Shown: one piece after another, positions 52,904 through 61,749 of the stretch
Position numbering within the stretch: the stretch's first letter is position 1
Layout of the letters: each line of letters starts with the position of its first letter
Notes under the pieces: generated by a model
Database searches by the model: none
The model's input: the letters and a program-made list of their open reading frames with translations, nothing else
Told to the model about the DNA's origin: nothing
Translations under genes and position numbers: made by a program
From: Paraburkholderia dioscoreae
GTDB lineage: Bacteria; Pseudomonadota; Gammaproteobacteria; Burkholderiales; Burkholderiaceae
Length of the DNA: 64,000 bases
Reading direction: 5' to 3'
Assembly (NCBI RefSeq): GCF_902459535.1
Contig: NZ_LR699553.1
Coordinates: 2,976,001 to 3,040,000 of the forward strand

Positions 52904-53938
52904 CTACTGACCTGACGCCGATGCCGTCGTCACGTTCGACTGCACCGACTGCACCGCTGCAAGAAAGCCCTTGGGCAAGGTGCCCGCCGTCGAGCGCGCG
53001 TCGTACAGCGTGCGCGCCTGCTGCACGATCGGCTTCGTATCGAGCACGGTGAACTGCACGCCGCTCTTCTTCATCTTGTCGATGGCCGTATCGGTGAAGC
53101 TCTTTTCCAGTTCCGCCGCATACGCGCTGCTCTCGGCATAAGCGCGGTCCACGGCGTTCTTTTCGGCCGGCGAAAGCGCCGCATACGCCTTGTGGTTGAC
53201 GAAGAACGCAACGCTCTGCCAGTACTCGTCGGTGCGTGCCACGTATTTGGCCACCTCGGTCACCTTGATGCTTTCGAGCTGTGAAATCGGACTCGTCATC
53301 GCGTCGATCATGTGACGGTCGAGGCCGTCGTACACCGCAGACCAGTCCAGCACCTGCACGCTCGCGCCGAGCCTCGTCCACACGTCGACGCTCAGCTTGT
53401 CCTTCGCAAGGCGCAGCTTCAGGCCGCCGATATCGGCGAGGCTGTGCACCGGCTTCGTCGACACGAGCACGCGATACGGGCCGCGCATGAATTGCGACGG
53501 ATCGCCGAGAATATCCACGCCGGCCTTGTCGTGGATCTGGCCCACCCATCCCTTCACGACGTCGGAGTGCATGAAGTTGACCCACTGCGCGCGGCTCTGG
53601 AACAGAAACGGCGAGCTGACGTACTGCACGTCGGGCACCCATTTCGATGCATCCGCAAGCGCGTCCGGAAACACCTGGATCAATCCGCCGCTGATCTGTT
53701 CGAGCATGGCACTCGCGCTGCCGAGTTGCGACGCCGGAAAGATCGTTATCGTCAGTTGATCATTCGAGTACTTCGCCACGAGATCGGCGAAGCGCTGATA
53801 TGCCTTGCCTTCAGGGCTATCGGCCTGCTGATCGGTAGCCATGCGCCACGTGTCCTGCGCGGACGCCGGTAACGCAGTAAGGGAGGACAGCACGAAAGCG
53901 ATCGCTGCAACGCCGGTACGACAGGTTTTCTTCAGCAT
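52904..53938 (-). CDS. dctP: TRAP transporter substrate-binding protein DctP
   Basis: A 344-residue periplasmic protein of the DctP family. Signal peptide cleavage is after ALPASA. It has TWRMATDQQADSPEGKAYQRFAD at the mature N-terminus, FMRGPYRVLVSTKPVHSL and LRLAKDKLSVDVWTRLGASV. The Arg of the DctP carboxylate clamp is present (GLKLRLAKD), so a carboxylate is bound. GAGAGA before ATG 53938 fixes the start; the 74-bp spacing to hyuB holds no second promoter that I can name. Confidence 0.92.
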   Translation of the reverse strand: MLKKTCRTGVAAIAFVLSSLTALPASAQDTWRMATDQQADSPEGKAYQRFADLVAKYSNDQLTITIFPASQLGSASAMLEQISGGLIQVFPDALADASKWVPDVQYVSSPFLFQSRAQWVNFMHSDVVKGWVGQIHDKAGVDILGDPSQFMRGPYRVLVSTKPVHSLADIGGLKLRLAKDKLSVDVWTRLGASVQVLDWSAVYDGLDRHMIDAMTSPISQLESIKVTEVAKYVARTDEYWQSVAFFVNHKAYAALSPAEKNAVDRAYAESSAYAAELEKSFTDTAIDKMKKSGVQFTVLDTKPIVQQARTLYDARSTAGTLPKGFLAAVQSVQSNVTTASASGQ

Positions 53939-54012
53939 TTCTCTCTCACCCAAAACAGGTTGTCTCGCGGACCTGATGCAACTCTCGCGTCGCATGCAGC
54001 CCATCCCTTGGT

Positions 54013-55995
54013 TCAATGCAATACGTTCGGGCCCGACAGCTTCACGGCCTCCTCGTCGAGCACGCGTTCGAGCGTCCCGGGCGTCACGGTCTCGCCCGCT
54101 GCGCTCAGGCGCTTGCGCACGGCATCCACCAGCAGTTGCCGATGCGCCTGCGGACGATTCAATGCGGACGTGGCGAATTGCGCGCGGACGGGGTCAGGCC
54201 AGATGCGGTCGTAAGCGTCGCGCTCCGGGCCCATTGCGAAGACCGGCGGCGGCGCCGAGGAACGGCGCGCGGCGCGCAGCGTTTCGGTGCCGCTGCGATC
54301 GATCGAACCGTCCAGCGCGAAGGCCACACCATAGTCGCGCGTTGCCGCTTCGGCCGAGAGCATCTCGCGCCGCAGATCGCTTTCGATCGCCGCGAGTTCG
54401 CGCTCGAGCGGGTCGCCAAATCCGCCGCCCGCCGGTGTCACGAGCCGGATCACGTCGTCACGCTTGAGCTTGAGCACGGTCACGCGTTCAAGCACCTGTT
54501 CGCCTGGCGTGCCCGGATTGATCGTGACCTCGGCGAGCCGTCCCGGATGGCCACCCGCAACACCCCACGGCCGGAACGCAAAGCGGTTCATGCCGCGAAT
54601 CGTCATCGTTGCTTCGGCGTCGGTGTTTTCCATTTCCATCACGAGCGCCGCGCCGCTGCGATAGCGGCCCGCCGAATAGCTGTCTTTCAGCAGACGATTG
54701 GCGCGCACGAACAGCATCGTTTCCACTTCGATGATTTCGGTCGGCACGCTGCGTAGATAACCGGAGCGCGAGTCGATTGCATCGACGCCATCGCATACCG
54801 AGCGTCCGCCCCCGCCTCCACAAAGCGGGTTGATCACGCTCACCTGCCGCGTGCCGGTGCGCGGATCGCGCGCACTGAGCACGATCACCGCCGACATGCC
54901 GGGCCCTGCCGCCGAGAGACCGCCGGCGAGCGCCTGTTGCAGGCAGCCAAGCATCGTGTCGTAGACGCGTGTGCTGGCCGCGACGCGCGAGCCGCCCGCC
55001 GCCGGAAACTCGGCATTGATGACAGTCCCGCGCGGCGCGTGCATGGCGATCGGCCGCAGCAGGCCCGCATTGCGCGGCGCGTCGGGTTCCACGGTCAACA
55101 GGTAATAAAGAAACGCCTGCACCGTGTAAGGATGGGTGCGCGCGCCGCTCACGTAGTTGTACGCGGCCGGAATCTGCGGATCGGTGCCGGTGAAATCGAA
55201 GCCGAGGCTATCGCCCTTCACCTTCATCGACGTACGGATATAGGTGTGCTGGCCGGGCTCGAGTCCCTCCAGATAGTCGCCGAACTCGTACACGCCGTCC
55301 GGGATCGACGCGATCACGCCGCGCGCCTTGGTCTCCGCGAAGTCCAGCACGTCCTGCATGCCCTCTTCGACGACGTCCGCGCCGTAGGCATCGCACAGCT
55401 GCCTGAATCTGCGGTCCATACTTTGTAGTGCGGACAGCATCGCTTTCAGGTCACCCCATAGATCGTCCGGAATCCGGCTGTTGTCGAGAAAGAGGGTGCG
55501 CACGTCTTCATTGAGCACGCCCGCCTTGTAGAGCTTCACCGGGCGGATGCGCAGCCCTTCCTGAAACACTTCGGTGAAGGCCGGCGAAATACTGCCCGGC
55601 ACCGCGCCGCCAATGTCGGATGCGTGAACGAAGCCCCACGCAAATGCCATTAAGCGCCCACCAAAAAAAATCGGGCGGAGCATTGTCACATCCATCATGT
55701 GAGTGACGAGTCCGTCGGTGGAGAACGGGTCGTTGGTGAGGAAACAGTCGCCCTCCTCGATCCCGATCTCCAGCAGCCGTTCGACGGTTGCCTGCAACGG
55801 CAGGCCGATGAAAGAATTCACCCCGCTCTGACTCGGATACGCGAAGATTTCGCCGGCCGCCGTCGCGATCGCGCACTGGTAGTCCTGCACGAGTTTGACG
55901 AAGGTCGTGTGCGCCGTCCGGTACATGATCGCCGAAGCTTCCTCGACAATTGCCGTGAACCGGTTGTTCATTACTGCGGTACGGACCGCGTCCAT
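54013..55995 (-). CDS. hyuB: Hydantoinase B / oxoprolinase family subunit
   Basis: A 660-residue HyuB. Typical segments are CAIATAAGEIFAYPSQSGVN, DPFSTDGLVTHMMDVTML, GSRVAASTRVYDTMLGCLQQ, and TPAGGGFGDPLERELA near the C-terminus. With HyuA it forms an ATP-dependent hydrolase of hydantoin, N-methylhydantoin or 5-oxoproline type rings. AAGGAG within the end of hyuA precedes ATG 55995, and a single base separates the two genes, so they are translationally coupled. The longer frame to 56034 is not used. Confidence 0.92.
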   Translation of the reverse strand: MDAVRTAVMNNRFTAIVEEASAIMYRTAHTTFVKLVQDYQCAIATAAGEIFAYPSQSGVNSFIGLPLQATVERLLEIGIEEGDCFLTNDPFSTDGLVTHMMDVTMLRPIFFGGRLMAFAWGFVHASDIGGAVPGSISPAFTEVFQEGLRIRPVKLYKAGVLNEDVRTLFLDNSRIPDDLWGDLKAMLSALQSMDRRFRQLCDAYGADVVEEGMQDVLDFAETKARGVIASIPDGVYEFGDYLEGLEPGQHTYIRTSMKVKGDSLGFDFTGTDPQIPAAYNYVSGARTHPYTVQAFLYYLLTVEPDAPRNAGLLRPIAMHAPRGTVINAEFPAAGGSRVAASTRVYDTMLGCLQQALAGGLSAAGPGMSAVIVLSARDPRTGTRQVSVINPLCGGGGGRSVCDGVDAIDSRSGYLRSVPTEIIEVETMLFVRANRLLKDSYSAGRYRSGAALVMEMENTDAEATMTIRGMNRFAFRPWGVAGGHPGRLAEVTINPGTPGEQVLERVTVLKLKRDDVIRLVTPAGGGFGDPLERELAAIESDLRREMLSAEAATRDYGVAFALDGSIDRSGTETLRAARRSSAPPPVFAMGPERDAYDRIWPDPVRAQFATSALNRPQAHRQLLVDAVRKRLSAAGETVTPGTLERVLDEEAVKLSGPNVLH

Positions 55996-55996
55996 C

Positions 55997-58060
55997 TCAA
56001 GACTCCTTCTCAAGCAGGATGTTGCCGTGGGCATCGACCGTCGCCCGGTAGTGCGGTGGCACCAGAATCGTCGTGTCGTGCTGTTCGATGATCGCGACGC
56101 CTACGAGCGTGTCGCCGCCGCGCAGGCGCTCGCGTGCATAGACGCCGCATGAGGCCCGCGTCGCGCCTGCTATATGCAACGTCCGTTCGCCGCTGCGGGC
56201 TCCGTCGGCGGCACCTGCGACCGGCGTGCTTTGCTGCGTGCCGGATGCGCCGGCGGACGGCATCGGCAGCTTGCCGCGGATACGCAGGCGCAGTTCGGTA
56301 AATTCCACCGGCGCCGCCGGATCGGCGTGCGCATAGAGACGCTCGTGCTGGCGGTGGAATTCGTCTTCGATCGCCGCGACGTCGCCGCGGGCGATGGCTG
56401 CGGTCGGCACGTTCACTATCAGTTGGAAAGACTGGCCGCGATATCGCGCTTCCGCGCGCTGCTCGAGCTCGACGTCGCGCAGGCTCACACCGACCTCCTG
56501 GCTCGCGAGCCATTGACGCGCACTCTGCTCAAGGGCAGCGAATTCGCGCTGGATCAGGGCGCCGCTCACTGTCACGCCCTGCACGCTCTTCACGTCGTCG
56601 TGCGTGAGGCCGGCGACGAGCCCGCCATATGCGCAGAACACCGAAGGCATGGCCGGCACCAGTACGCGTCCAATCCCCAATTCCGTCGCCAGCAACGGGC
56701 CGTGCAGCGAGCCCGCGCCGCCATAGACCACCAGCGTCACGTCGGCGGGATCGAGGCCATAGCGCGCCAGATACGGCAGCACGCTCGCCACCATGTTCGA
56801 CGTCGCCACCGTAAGGCAGGCCTGCGCCGCGGACACGACGTCCATCTTCAATGCGTCGGCCACGGGCTGCATCGCGGCACGTGCGGCGTCGACGTCGAGC
56901 GTCATGCGTCCACCGAGAAAATGCAACGGATCGATGAAACCGCACAGCAGGTATGCGTCGGTCACCGTCGGCAGCGTGCCGCCGTGGCCGAAGCACGCCG
57001 GGCCGGGACGCGCGCCCGCGCTTTTCGGGCCGACCCGCAGCACGCCGCCGTCGATCCAGCAGACGGAGCCGCCGCCCGCGCCGATCGCTTCGATGCCGGT
57101 GACCGGCATCATCAGCGGGAAGTCGCCTACTTCGGCGTCGCCGGTGATCGACGGCTCGTTGTCCTGAATCAGCGAGAGATCGGTGCTCGTGCCGCCCATG
57201 TCCATGGTCAACATGCAGCGCTCGTTCAGCGCGGCACCAAGGCTTTGCGCCGCCGTCACGCCGGAGGCCGGGCCCGACAGCAGCGTATGGACGGGCAATT
57301 CGCGCGCCTCGTCGGCAGAAAGCGCGCCGCCGTTCGACTGCATGATGAAGAGCTTTGCATTCGGCAGACGCGTGGCCAGCCAGCGTTCGATCTCGCCGAT
57401 GTAAGCACTCATACGCGGCTTCACGTACGTATTGAGCACCGCAACGATCGCCCGTTCGTACTCGCCGATCTTCGGCCAGATTTCGCTGGAGATCGACACG
57501 TTGCGCAAGCCTGTCGCTTCGACCACGGCCTTGCGTGCCGCGATTTCGTGTGACGGATTGCGAAAGCTGTGCAGAAAAGCAATGGCGATGCCTTCCACTC
57601 CCGCCGCTTTCGCTGCGTGCGCCGCGTGCTTGACCGCTTCCAGGTCGAGCCGCGTGCGCATACGTCCATCCGATCCGATACGCTCCGGAATTTCGAACAC
57701 GAACTCGCGCGGAATCAGCGGGTCCACCCGGTTGCCGAACAGATCGATCGCGCGGCGCAAACGCAGTCGCTGCAATTCGAGGATGTCGCGAAAGCCCGCC
57801 GTCGTGAACAATGCAATGGACGGACCATTGCGCTCGATCACGGTATTGGTGGCCACTGTCGTGCCGTGCACCACCACGATTTCCTCGTGCGTGTGCGGCT
57901 CCATCCGTTTCAGTATTTCATTGCAGCCCGACTTGAAGGCTTCGGCGAAATCCGGAGGTGTGGACGGCACTTTCAACGTTTCGACGCGCCCTTCGCCGCC
58001 CTCCCGCCAGGCCGCGAAATCGGTGAACGTACCGCCAATATCAACGCCAATCTTAAGCAT
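55997..58060 (-). CDS. hyuA: Hydantoinase A / oxoprolinase family ATPase subunit
   Basis: A 687-residue HyuA with the actin-like ATPase fold. Phosphate loops are KIGVDIGGTFTDFAAW near the N-terminus and DMGGTSTDLSLI in the middle, and GGAGSLHGPLLATELGI is intact. It supplies ATP-driven activation of a lactam or cyclic ureide that HyuB completes. GGCGGAGA precedes ATG 58060. It is the first gene of the eleven-gene operon and diverges from the MocR regulator. Whether the ring is a hydantoin or an opine lactam is unknown. Confidence 0.93.
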   Translation of the reverse strand: MLKIGVDIGGTFTDFAAWREGGEGRVETLKVPSTPPDFAEAFKSGCNEILKRMEPHTHEEIVVVHGTTVATNTVIERNGPSIALFTTAGFRDILELQRLRLRRAIDLFGNRVDPLIPREFVFEIPERIGSDGRMRTRLDLEAVKHAAHAAKAAGVEGIAIAFLHSFRNPSHEIAARKAVVEATGLRNVSISSEIWPKIGEYERAIVAVLNTYVKPRMSAYIGEIERWLATRLPNAKLFIMQSNGGALSADEARELPVHTLLSGPASGVTAAQSLGAALNERCMLTMDMGGTSTDLSLIQDNEPSITGDAEVGDFPLMMPVTGIEAIGAGGGSVCWIDGGVLRVGPKSAGARPGPACFGHGGTLPTVTDAYLLCGFIDPLHFLGGRMTLDVDAARAAMQPVADALKMDVVSAAQACLTVATSNMVASVLPYLARYGLDPADVTLVVYGGAGSLHGPLLATELGIGRVLVPAMPSVFCAYGGLVAGLTHDDVKSVQGVTVSGALIQREFAALEQSARQWLASQEVGVSLRDVELEQRAEARYRGQSFQLIVNVPTAAIARGDVAAIEDEFHRQHERLYAHADPAAPVEFTELRLRIRGKLPMPSAGASGTQQSTPVAGAADGARSGERTLHIAGATRASCGVYARERLRGGDTLVGVAIIEQHDTTILVPPHYRATVDAHGNILLEKES

Positions 58061-58419
58061 TGCGTCTCCGCCTTTCACCACCGCCTGACTGCTGTTGCAT
58101 GACAACTCCGAACGTGCATTGCATGTGGTATTTGCAAATGTGACGAACCCCGGCTCGTTCGCCGGCTAACCTGTTCGATAGCGCGGCGCGAACGTTGTCC
58201 GCTTTACGTCGTCAACGTGTGTCTACGCGTTGCTTTGCGCAGTACGTACACTGTGATTGTTAGCTGTCTTGTTCTTCCGACCCGCAAGCCTTACCTCCCG
58301 CAGCGGGCACCCAACACAGCGGTAGCTGACAATCGCAGCGAAGCGTTATCGAATGAAAAACAGCTTATGTACATCAAAAAAAATGTACAATCGTTTTTTT
58401 GTTATTGAACATAAAGAAA
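58061..58419. promoter_or_regulatory. Divergent control region of the hyuA operon and its regulator
   Basis: No gene is seen. The region contains a perfect ATTTGCAAAT palindrome (58130-58139) and, at its right end, the first copy of the shared element. The hyuA side has about 300 bp of untranslated leader if its promoter lies in that element. The 58200-58260 stretch shows no strong -10/-35 pair. Confidence 0.55.
58361..58416. promoter_or_regulatory. Shared element copy 1, at the regulator start
   Basis: Starts CAGCTTATGT and contains eight A, TGTACAAT, a T-run and TGTTATTGAACAT. It matches copy 2 at 61109-61164 over about 56 bp without gaps and with only about eight or nine mismatches. Two TGTACA palindromes and the dyad TGTT-ATTG-AACA are included. 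It ends 3 bp before the regulator ATG, so protein bound here should repress or autoregulate. On the minus strand it lies upstream of hyuA. Confidence 0.8.
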
Positions 58420-59769
58420 ATGATGACCCTCGAGACTCTTGTTGAACTCGTCACCGCCCGGACGATGCGAGGCATCGCGCTCGAAGTCGCGAACCTGATC
58501 CGCAACGGCACGATTCCAATCGGCTCGCAACTTCCGCCAGTCCGCGATCTGGCCGACGCCATGGGTGTGAGCCCCGCGACGATCTCCGGCGCGTGGAAAC
58601 AGTTGCGCACGTACCGGATGGTGAGCGGCAGCGGCCGCACGGGAACATGGGTGCGCGGCGATCAGACCTCGCTACGTCCCGCGCGGTACGAGGACTTCGC
58701 GAACTACGGCGAGAACATCGTCGCGGACCTGCGATTCGCGTCGCCCGATCCGCAGTTGCTGCCGGATATTCGCGAGGCCTTGTCGAAGGCACATCGTGTG
58801 AGTCATCTGAACAGCTACGTGCGCGACACCATTGCGCCGGAACTGGAAGAAGTGATAGCGCAGGACTGGTCGTACGAAGGTTGCACGTTCACGGCCGTCA
58901 ACGGCGGATACGACGGCCTGCACACAACGTTGCAAACCATTGTCGTGCCCGGCGCGACCGTCGCGATCGAGGATCCCACCGCGTTGCGGGTGTTCGATAT
59001 TCTGGAAAAGCTCGGTGCACGCGTCGTGGGCGTGGCGTGCGACTCGGAGGGACCGCTGCCTGAATCCCTCGCGGCGGCACTCAATGAAAAGCCGGTCGTG
59101 TTTCTTTTTCAGCCGGGCTCCCATGCACTAACCGGCGAACGCTTGAGCGCAAAGCGCCTCAAACAGCTCGGCGCCCTGTTCAAGGACAACGACACGCTCA
59201 TCATTGAACTGGACGGCCTTTCGGGTCTCGCGAGTCAACGGCCTCTGAGCCTTGGCAGCATGTACCCTGATCGCGTCGTGCATATCCGAACGATGTCGAA
59301 GTCGCTGGGTACGGATTTCCGGCTTGCGGTGCTCTCGAGTTCGAGCAAATTCGCCGATCAGATTCAGGCATACCGCAATTTTCGCGAAGGCTGGACGAGC
59401 CGGATCTTGCAGGGGGCCGCGGCACATCTGCTCACCACGCCCAAATCGCTGAAGGAAATCGAGCACGCGCGCAGCGTCTATGCACAACGCCGCGAAACGC
59501 TCGGGGCCGCCATGATCGAACGTGGCCTCCACGTTTCGGGCCGCGACGCCTTGTGCATCTGGCTGCCGGTGCCTGACGAGCAGTTCGCGCTTATTACGCT
59601 CGCCGCGCGCGGGATCGCGGTGCAGCCGGGTTCCAGTTTTCAGGTCACACCGCGCCCCTTCATACGCGTGGCCACGAGCGCGAATATTACCGCGGAGAAC
59701 GTCGATGCGATCGCCGACGCGCTGGCTCACGCATCACGCCGTGGCGAAGGTATGCTTTCGAGAGAATAG
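58420..59769 (+). CDS. MocR-type regulator of the hyu/opine-like operon
   Basis: A 449-residue GntR-aminotransferase fusion. The winged helix (GSQLPPVRDLADAMGVSPAT) covers residues 1-80. The PLP-dependent fold follows, with NGGYDGLHTTL, PGSHALTGERLS and the PLP lysine Lys294 in TMSKSLGTDFRL. The metal-free aminotransferase core looks intact. It diverges from hyuA, and copy 1 of the shared element sits at its start. The start is ATG 58420 or 58423; an upstream TTG at 58399 would add seven residues. It probably senses a histidine-derived or amino-acid effector. Confidence 0.87.
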   Translation: MMTLETLVELVTARTMRGIALEVANLIRNGTIPIGSQLPPVRDLADAMGVSPATISGAWKQLRTYRMVSGSGRTGTWVRGDQTSLRPARYEDFANYGENIVADLRFASPDPQLLPDIREALSKAHRVSHLNSYVRDTIAPELEEVIAQDWSYEGCTFTAVNGGYDGLHTTLQTIVVPGATVAIEDPTALRVFDILEKLGARVVGVACDSEGPLPESLAAALNEKPVVFLFQPGSHALTGERLSAKRLKQLGALFKDNDTLIIELDGLSGLASQRPLSLGSMYPDRVVHIRTMSKSLGTDFRLAVLSSSSKFADQIQAYRNFREGWTSRILQGAAAHLLTTPKSLKEIEHARSVYAQRRETLGAAMIERGLHVSGRDALCIWLPVPDEQFALITLAARGIAVQPGSSFQVTPRPFIRVATSANITAENVDAIADALAHASRRGEGMLSRE

Positions 59770-59869
59770 GCATGTCTGCTTTGGACGGCTGCTTCTTCCT
59801 CTACGAAAACGCCGAGCCGTTACGCGCGGCCCGGGGCTTTGTGGTACCGGGATACCGAAGTTAGCCGCT

Positions 59870-60985
59870 TCAGAACTTGTGAGTAATACCGAGGCGTGCG
59901 TCCATCTGTTTGTTGGTGAGCGACGGGTTCACGAACCATCCGAGTTCCGGGTTGACCCCGGCAGATGCCTTGATATAGTCGCCGGACACGTACACCGTGG
60001 TGCGTTTCGACAGATAGTACTGCACCCCGGCCGACACCTGATTCCACGCATGACCCTGAAGCGCATCATGCTGGGCGCTCGCAATCAGCCCCCAGGCCGG
60101 CGTAGGGTTGTAGATCGCGCCGCCCTCGAATACATGCATGTACGAAGTCATGCCGTGGTAGCCCAACTCCGTGTTTGTGAAGTTGGCCATCACCGTCACC
60201 TTGCCGAACTTGTAACTTCCGCCAACTGCGAAGATGTTGTACTTGTTGAGCACGAAAGCGGTGTTCAGATCCGTTGCTTTCGTACTGGTGACCGTGGCGA
60301 CCGTCTGCCCGAAAAATACCGGCGTGCCGAGCTGCCCATACGGATCGATCGATTTGCCCGGCAGCGAGGCCCAGGCCAGCCCCAGATGAAGCGGGCCGAA
60401 GATGTAGCTGCCACCCACTTCCCACGCACTGCCCGTATGGAAGCTTCCAGGAACGTTGCTGAACGAATACATGATACCGCCCTTGAAGCCGCCAATCCTG
60501 GGCGATGTGTACTTCACCGCATTGGGCAGGCGGTCGCATTCCATCCGGTCGATATCGCCTTCGTGAATACCATATCCGCTCGCGTAGAAGCCGACGTTGT
60601 AATCACACATGTAGTCCGAAATGATGTCGTACTGATCACCCGCGGTCACGGCGCCCCACTTCTGACTCTGCAGGCCGACCCATGCCTGGCGGCCGAAGAT
60701 CGCGCCACCATTTCCGGTCGCCCCCGTGTTGAGATTGAACCCGCCTTCAAGATCGAAGATCGCGGAAAGACCGCCGCCCAGGTCTTCCGTTCCCCTAAGT
60801 CCCCAGCGGTCTCCGTGCGCGATCCCGCTAGCCAAAGCGTTCGAGCTGTGGCCACCAATGTTGGAAACGTACGTGTAGCCTTCGTCGATCAATCCATACA
60901 AAGCCACACTACTCTGCGCGTGGGCGAGATCGGTTGCTGAAGCCAACCAGCCAAATGCGACGACTGCACCAACCCAATTCTTCAT
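59870..60985 (-). CDS. Gram-negative general porin (Burkholderia type)
   Basis: A 371-residue outer-membrane porin. The signal peptide is MKNWVGAVVAFGWLASATDL, cleaved after AHA. The mature protein starts QSSVALYGLIDEGYTYV and has alternating beta-strands through to the final Phe (ARLGITHKF), as required for BAM insertion. FGRQAWVGL and DNVFATKA-like loops match the family. AGGGGAA before ATG 60985 fixes the start. Copy 2 of the shared element lies 124 bp upstream, so it is probably co-regulated with the hyuA operon and lets its substrate cross the outer membrane. Confidence 0.92.
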   Translation of the reverse strand: MKNWVGAVVAFGWLASATDLAHAQSSVALYGLIDEGYTYVSNIGGHSSNALASGIAHGDRWGLRGTEDLGGGLSAIFDLEGGFNLNTGATGNGGAIFGRQAWVGLQSQKWGAVTAGDQYDIISDYMCDYNVGFYASGYGIHEGDIDRMECDRLPNAVKYTSPRIGGFKGGIMYSFSNVPGSFHTGSAWEVGGSYIFGPLHLGLAWASLPGKSIDPYGQLGTPVFFGQTVATVTSTKATDLNTAFVLNKYNIFAVGGSYKFGKVTVMANFTNTELGYHGMTSYMHVFEGGAIYNPTPAWGLIASAQHDALQGHAWNQVSAGVQYYLSKRTTVYVSGDYIKASAGVNPELGWFVNPSLTNKQMDARLGITHKF

Positions 60986-61484
60986 TTCACGTTCCCCTGT
61001 AAATGTAGTATTCCTAACATATAAATGTTGAGAAAAAACGCTTGTCACGTGCCTCGTCGCTACGGGAATCGACTCGTCGCCGCGCGGGAGCCGTGTATCG
61101 ATTGAACGCAGCTTATGTTTTACAAAAAAAATGTACAATAATTTTTATGTTATTGAACATTAGTCGTGATTTGTGGCGTGAAAGGCATCTGCGAGGGTCG
61201 GCGCCTATCTGCGCAGCGGGTGTTGGCGCATGCCGCCAAGCATGGGAAGGAAGAGCGCCGTGCGCAGCCACGGCGATTGATTGAGCGGGTCGGTTGCGGC
61301 GGCAATCGTACGCACGCGGCAGTGTCGTGGAGTCGTCGGCCGGCTTTGTTCGTGGAATTTGCGTAAACCCTATGCCAGGAAAGGCGCGGAAAGGCATGCG
61401 TCGCCGGCGGATCTGATCAGGCAGAAAAAACCTTACTGCGCAGAGGAAGGCAGGGAGAAGAAGGAAATATGCGGAGAGTTGCAG
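60986..61484. other. Intergenic region between porin and tRNA-Leu
   Basis: No gene is seen. Besides shared-element copy 2 (61109-61164) it contains no recognised promoter or repeat. The part 61170-61480 is ordinary GC-rich sequence with only small frames. There is no tRNA-end repeat or integrase. Confidence 0.6.
61109..61164. promoter_or_regulatory. Shared element copy 2, upstream of the porin
   Basis: Nearly identical to 58361-58416 and in the same orientation, with the same CAGCTTATGT start, eight A, TGTACAAT and TGTTATTGAACAT. It contains the dyad ATGTT-ATTG-AACAT (61147-61160). Similarity extends weakly left of both copies to a TATCGA motif, with one gap. It is the likely operator/promoter of the porin gene. 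Confidence 0.8.
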
Positions 61485-61569
61485 TGGTGCCGGGGACCGG
61501 ACTTGAACCGGCAAGCTGTGAAGCGGCGGATTTTAAGTCCGCTATGTTTACCAATTTCATCACCCCGGC
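61485..61569 (-). tRNA. tRNA-Leu (UAA)
   Basis: Read on the minus strand, the acceptor GCCGGGG pairs with CCCCGGC, the discriminator is A and CCA is encoded (61485-61487). The anticodon arm GCGGA-CTTAAAA-TCCGC gives anticodon UAA. The T arm has GGTTCAAGTCC. The variable arm is long, as expected for leucine tRNA. The 85-nt length includes CCA. Confidence 0.95.
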
Positions 61570-61595
61570 AAGGGTCGGAACGCAGGTGGACGCGA

Positions 61596-61624
61596 ATTCT
61601 ACCATTTCGCCGCGAGCGTACCAA
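61596..61624 (-). promoter_or_regulatory. Promoter of tRNA-Leu
   Basis: On the minus strand TTGGTA (61624-61619), a 17-bp spacer and TAGAAT (61601-61596) form a good sigma-70 promoter, with a start near 61589, about 20 nt before the mature tRNA. Confidence 0.75.
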
Positions 61625-61719
61625 ACGCTGAGCCGCCTGCCTCGCGCCCCGATTCCAGACGCCGCAAACCAGGAATTGAATTCATCCTGGAGTCACAAAC
61701 CTTCCCGATAATCCGCTCA

Positions 61720-61733
61720 CGAAAACGTTTACG
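61720..61733. promoter_or_regulatory. LacI/GalR-type operator
   Basis: CGAAAACGTTTACG contains the palindromic AAACGTTT core and fits the TGTAAACGTTTACA type of LacI-family sites. It lies 16 bp before the LacI-family ATG, so autoregulation is likely. Confidence 0.65.
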
Positions 61734-61749
61734 ACCCGAACGGAAACTC

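Noticed and set aside
61485..61569. tRNA-Leu as the attachment site of a genomic island covering the opine-type locus
   Set aside because: No integrase gene and no direct repeat of the tRNA end was found near 44.4 kb or elsewhere in the window.
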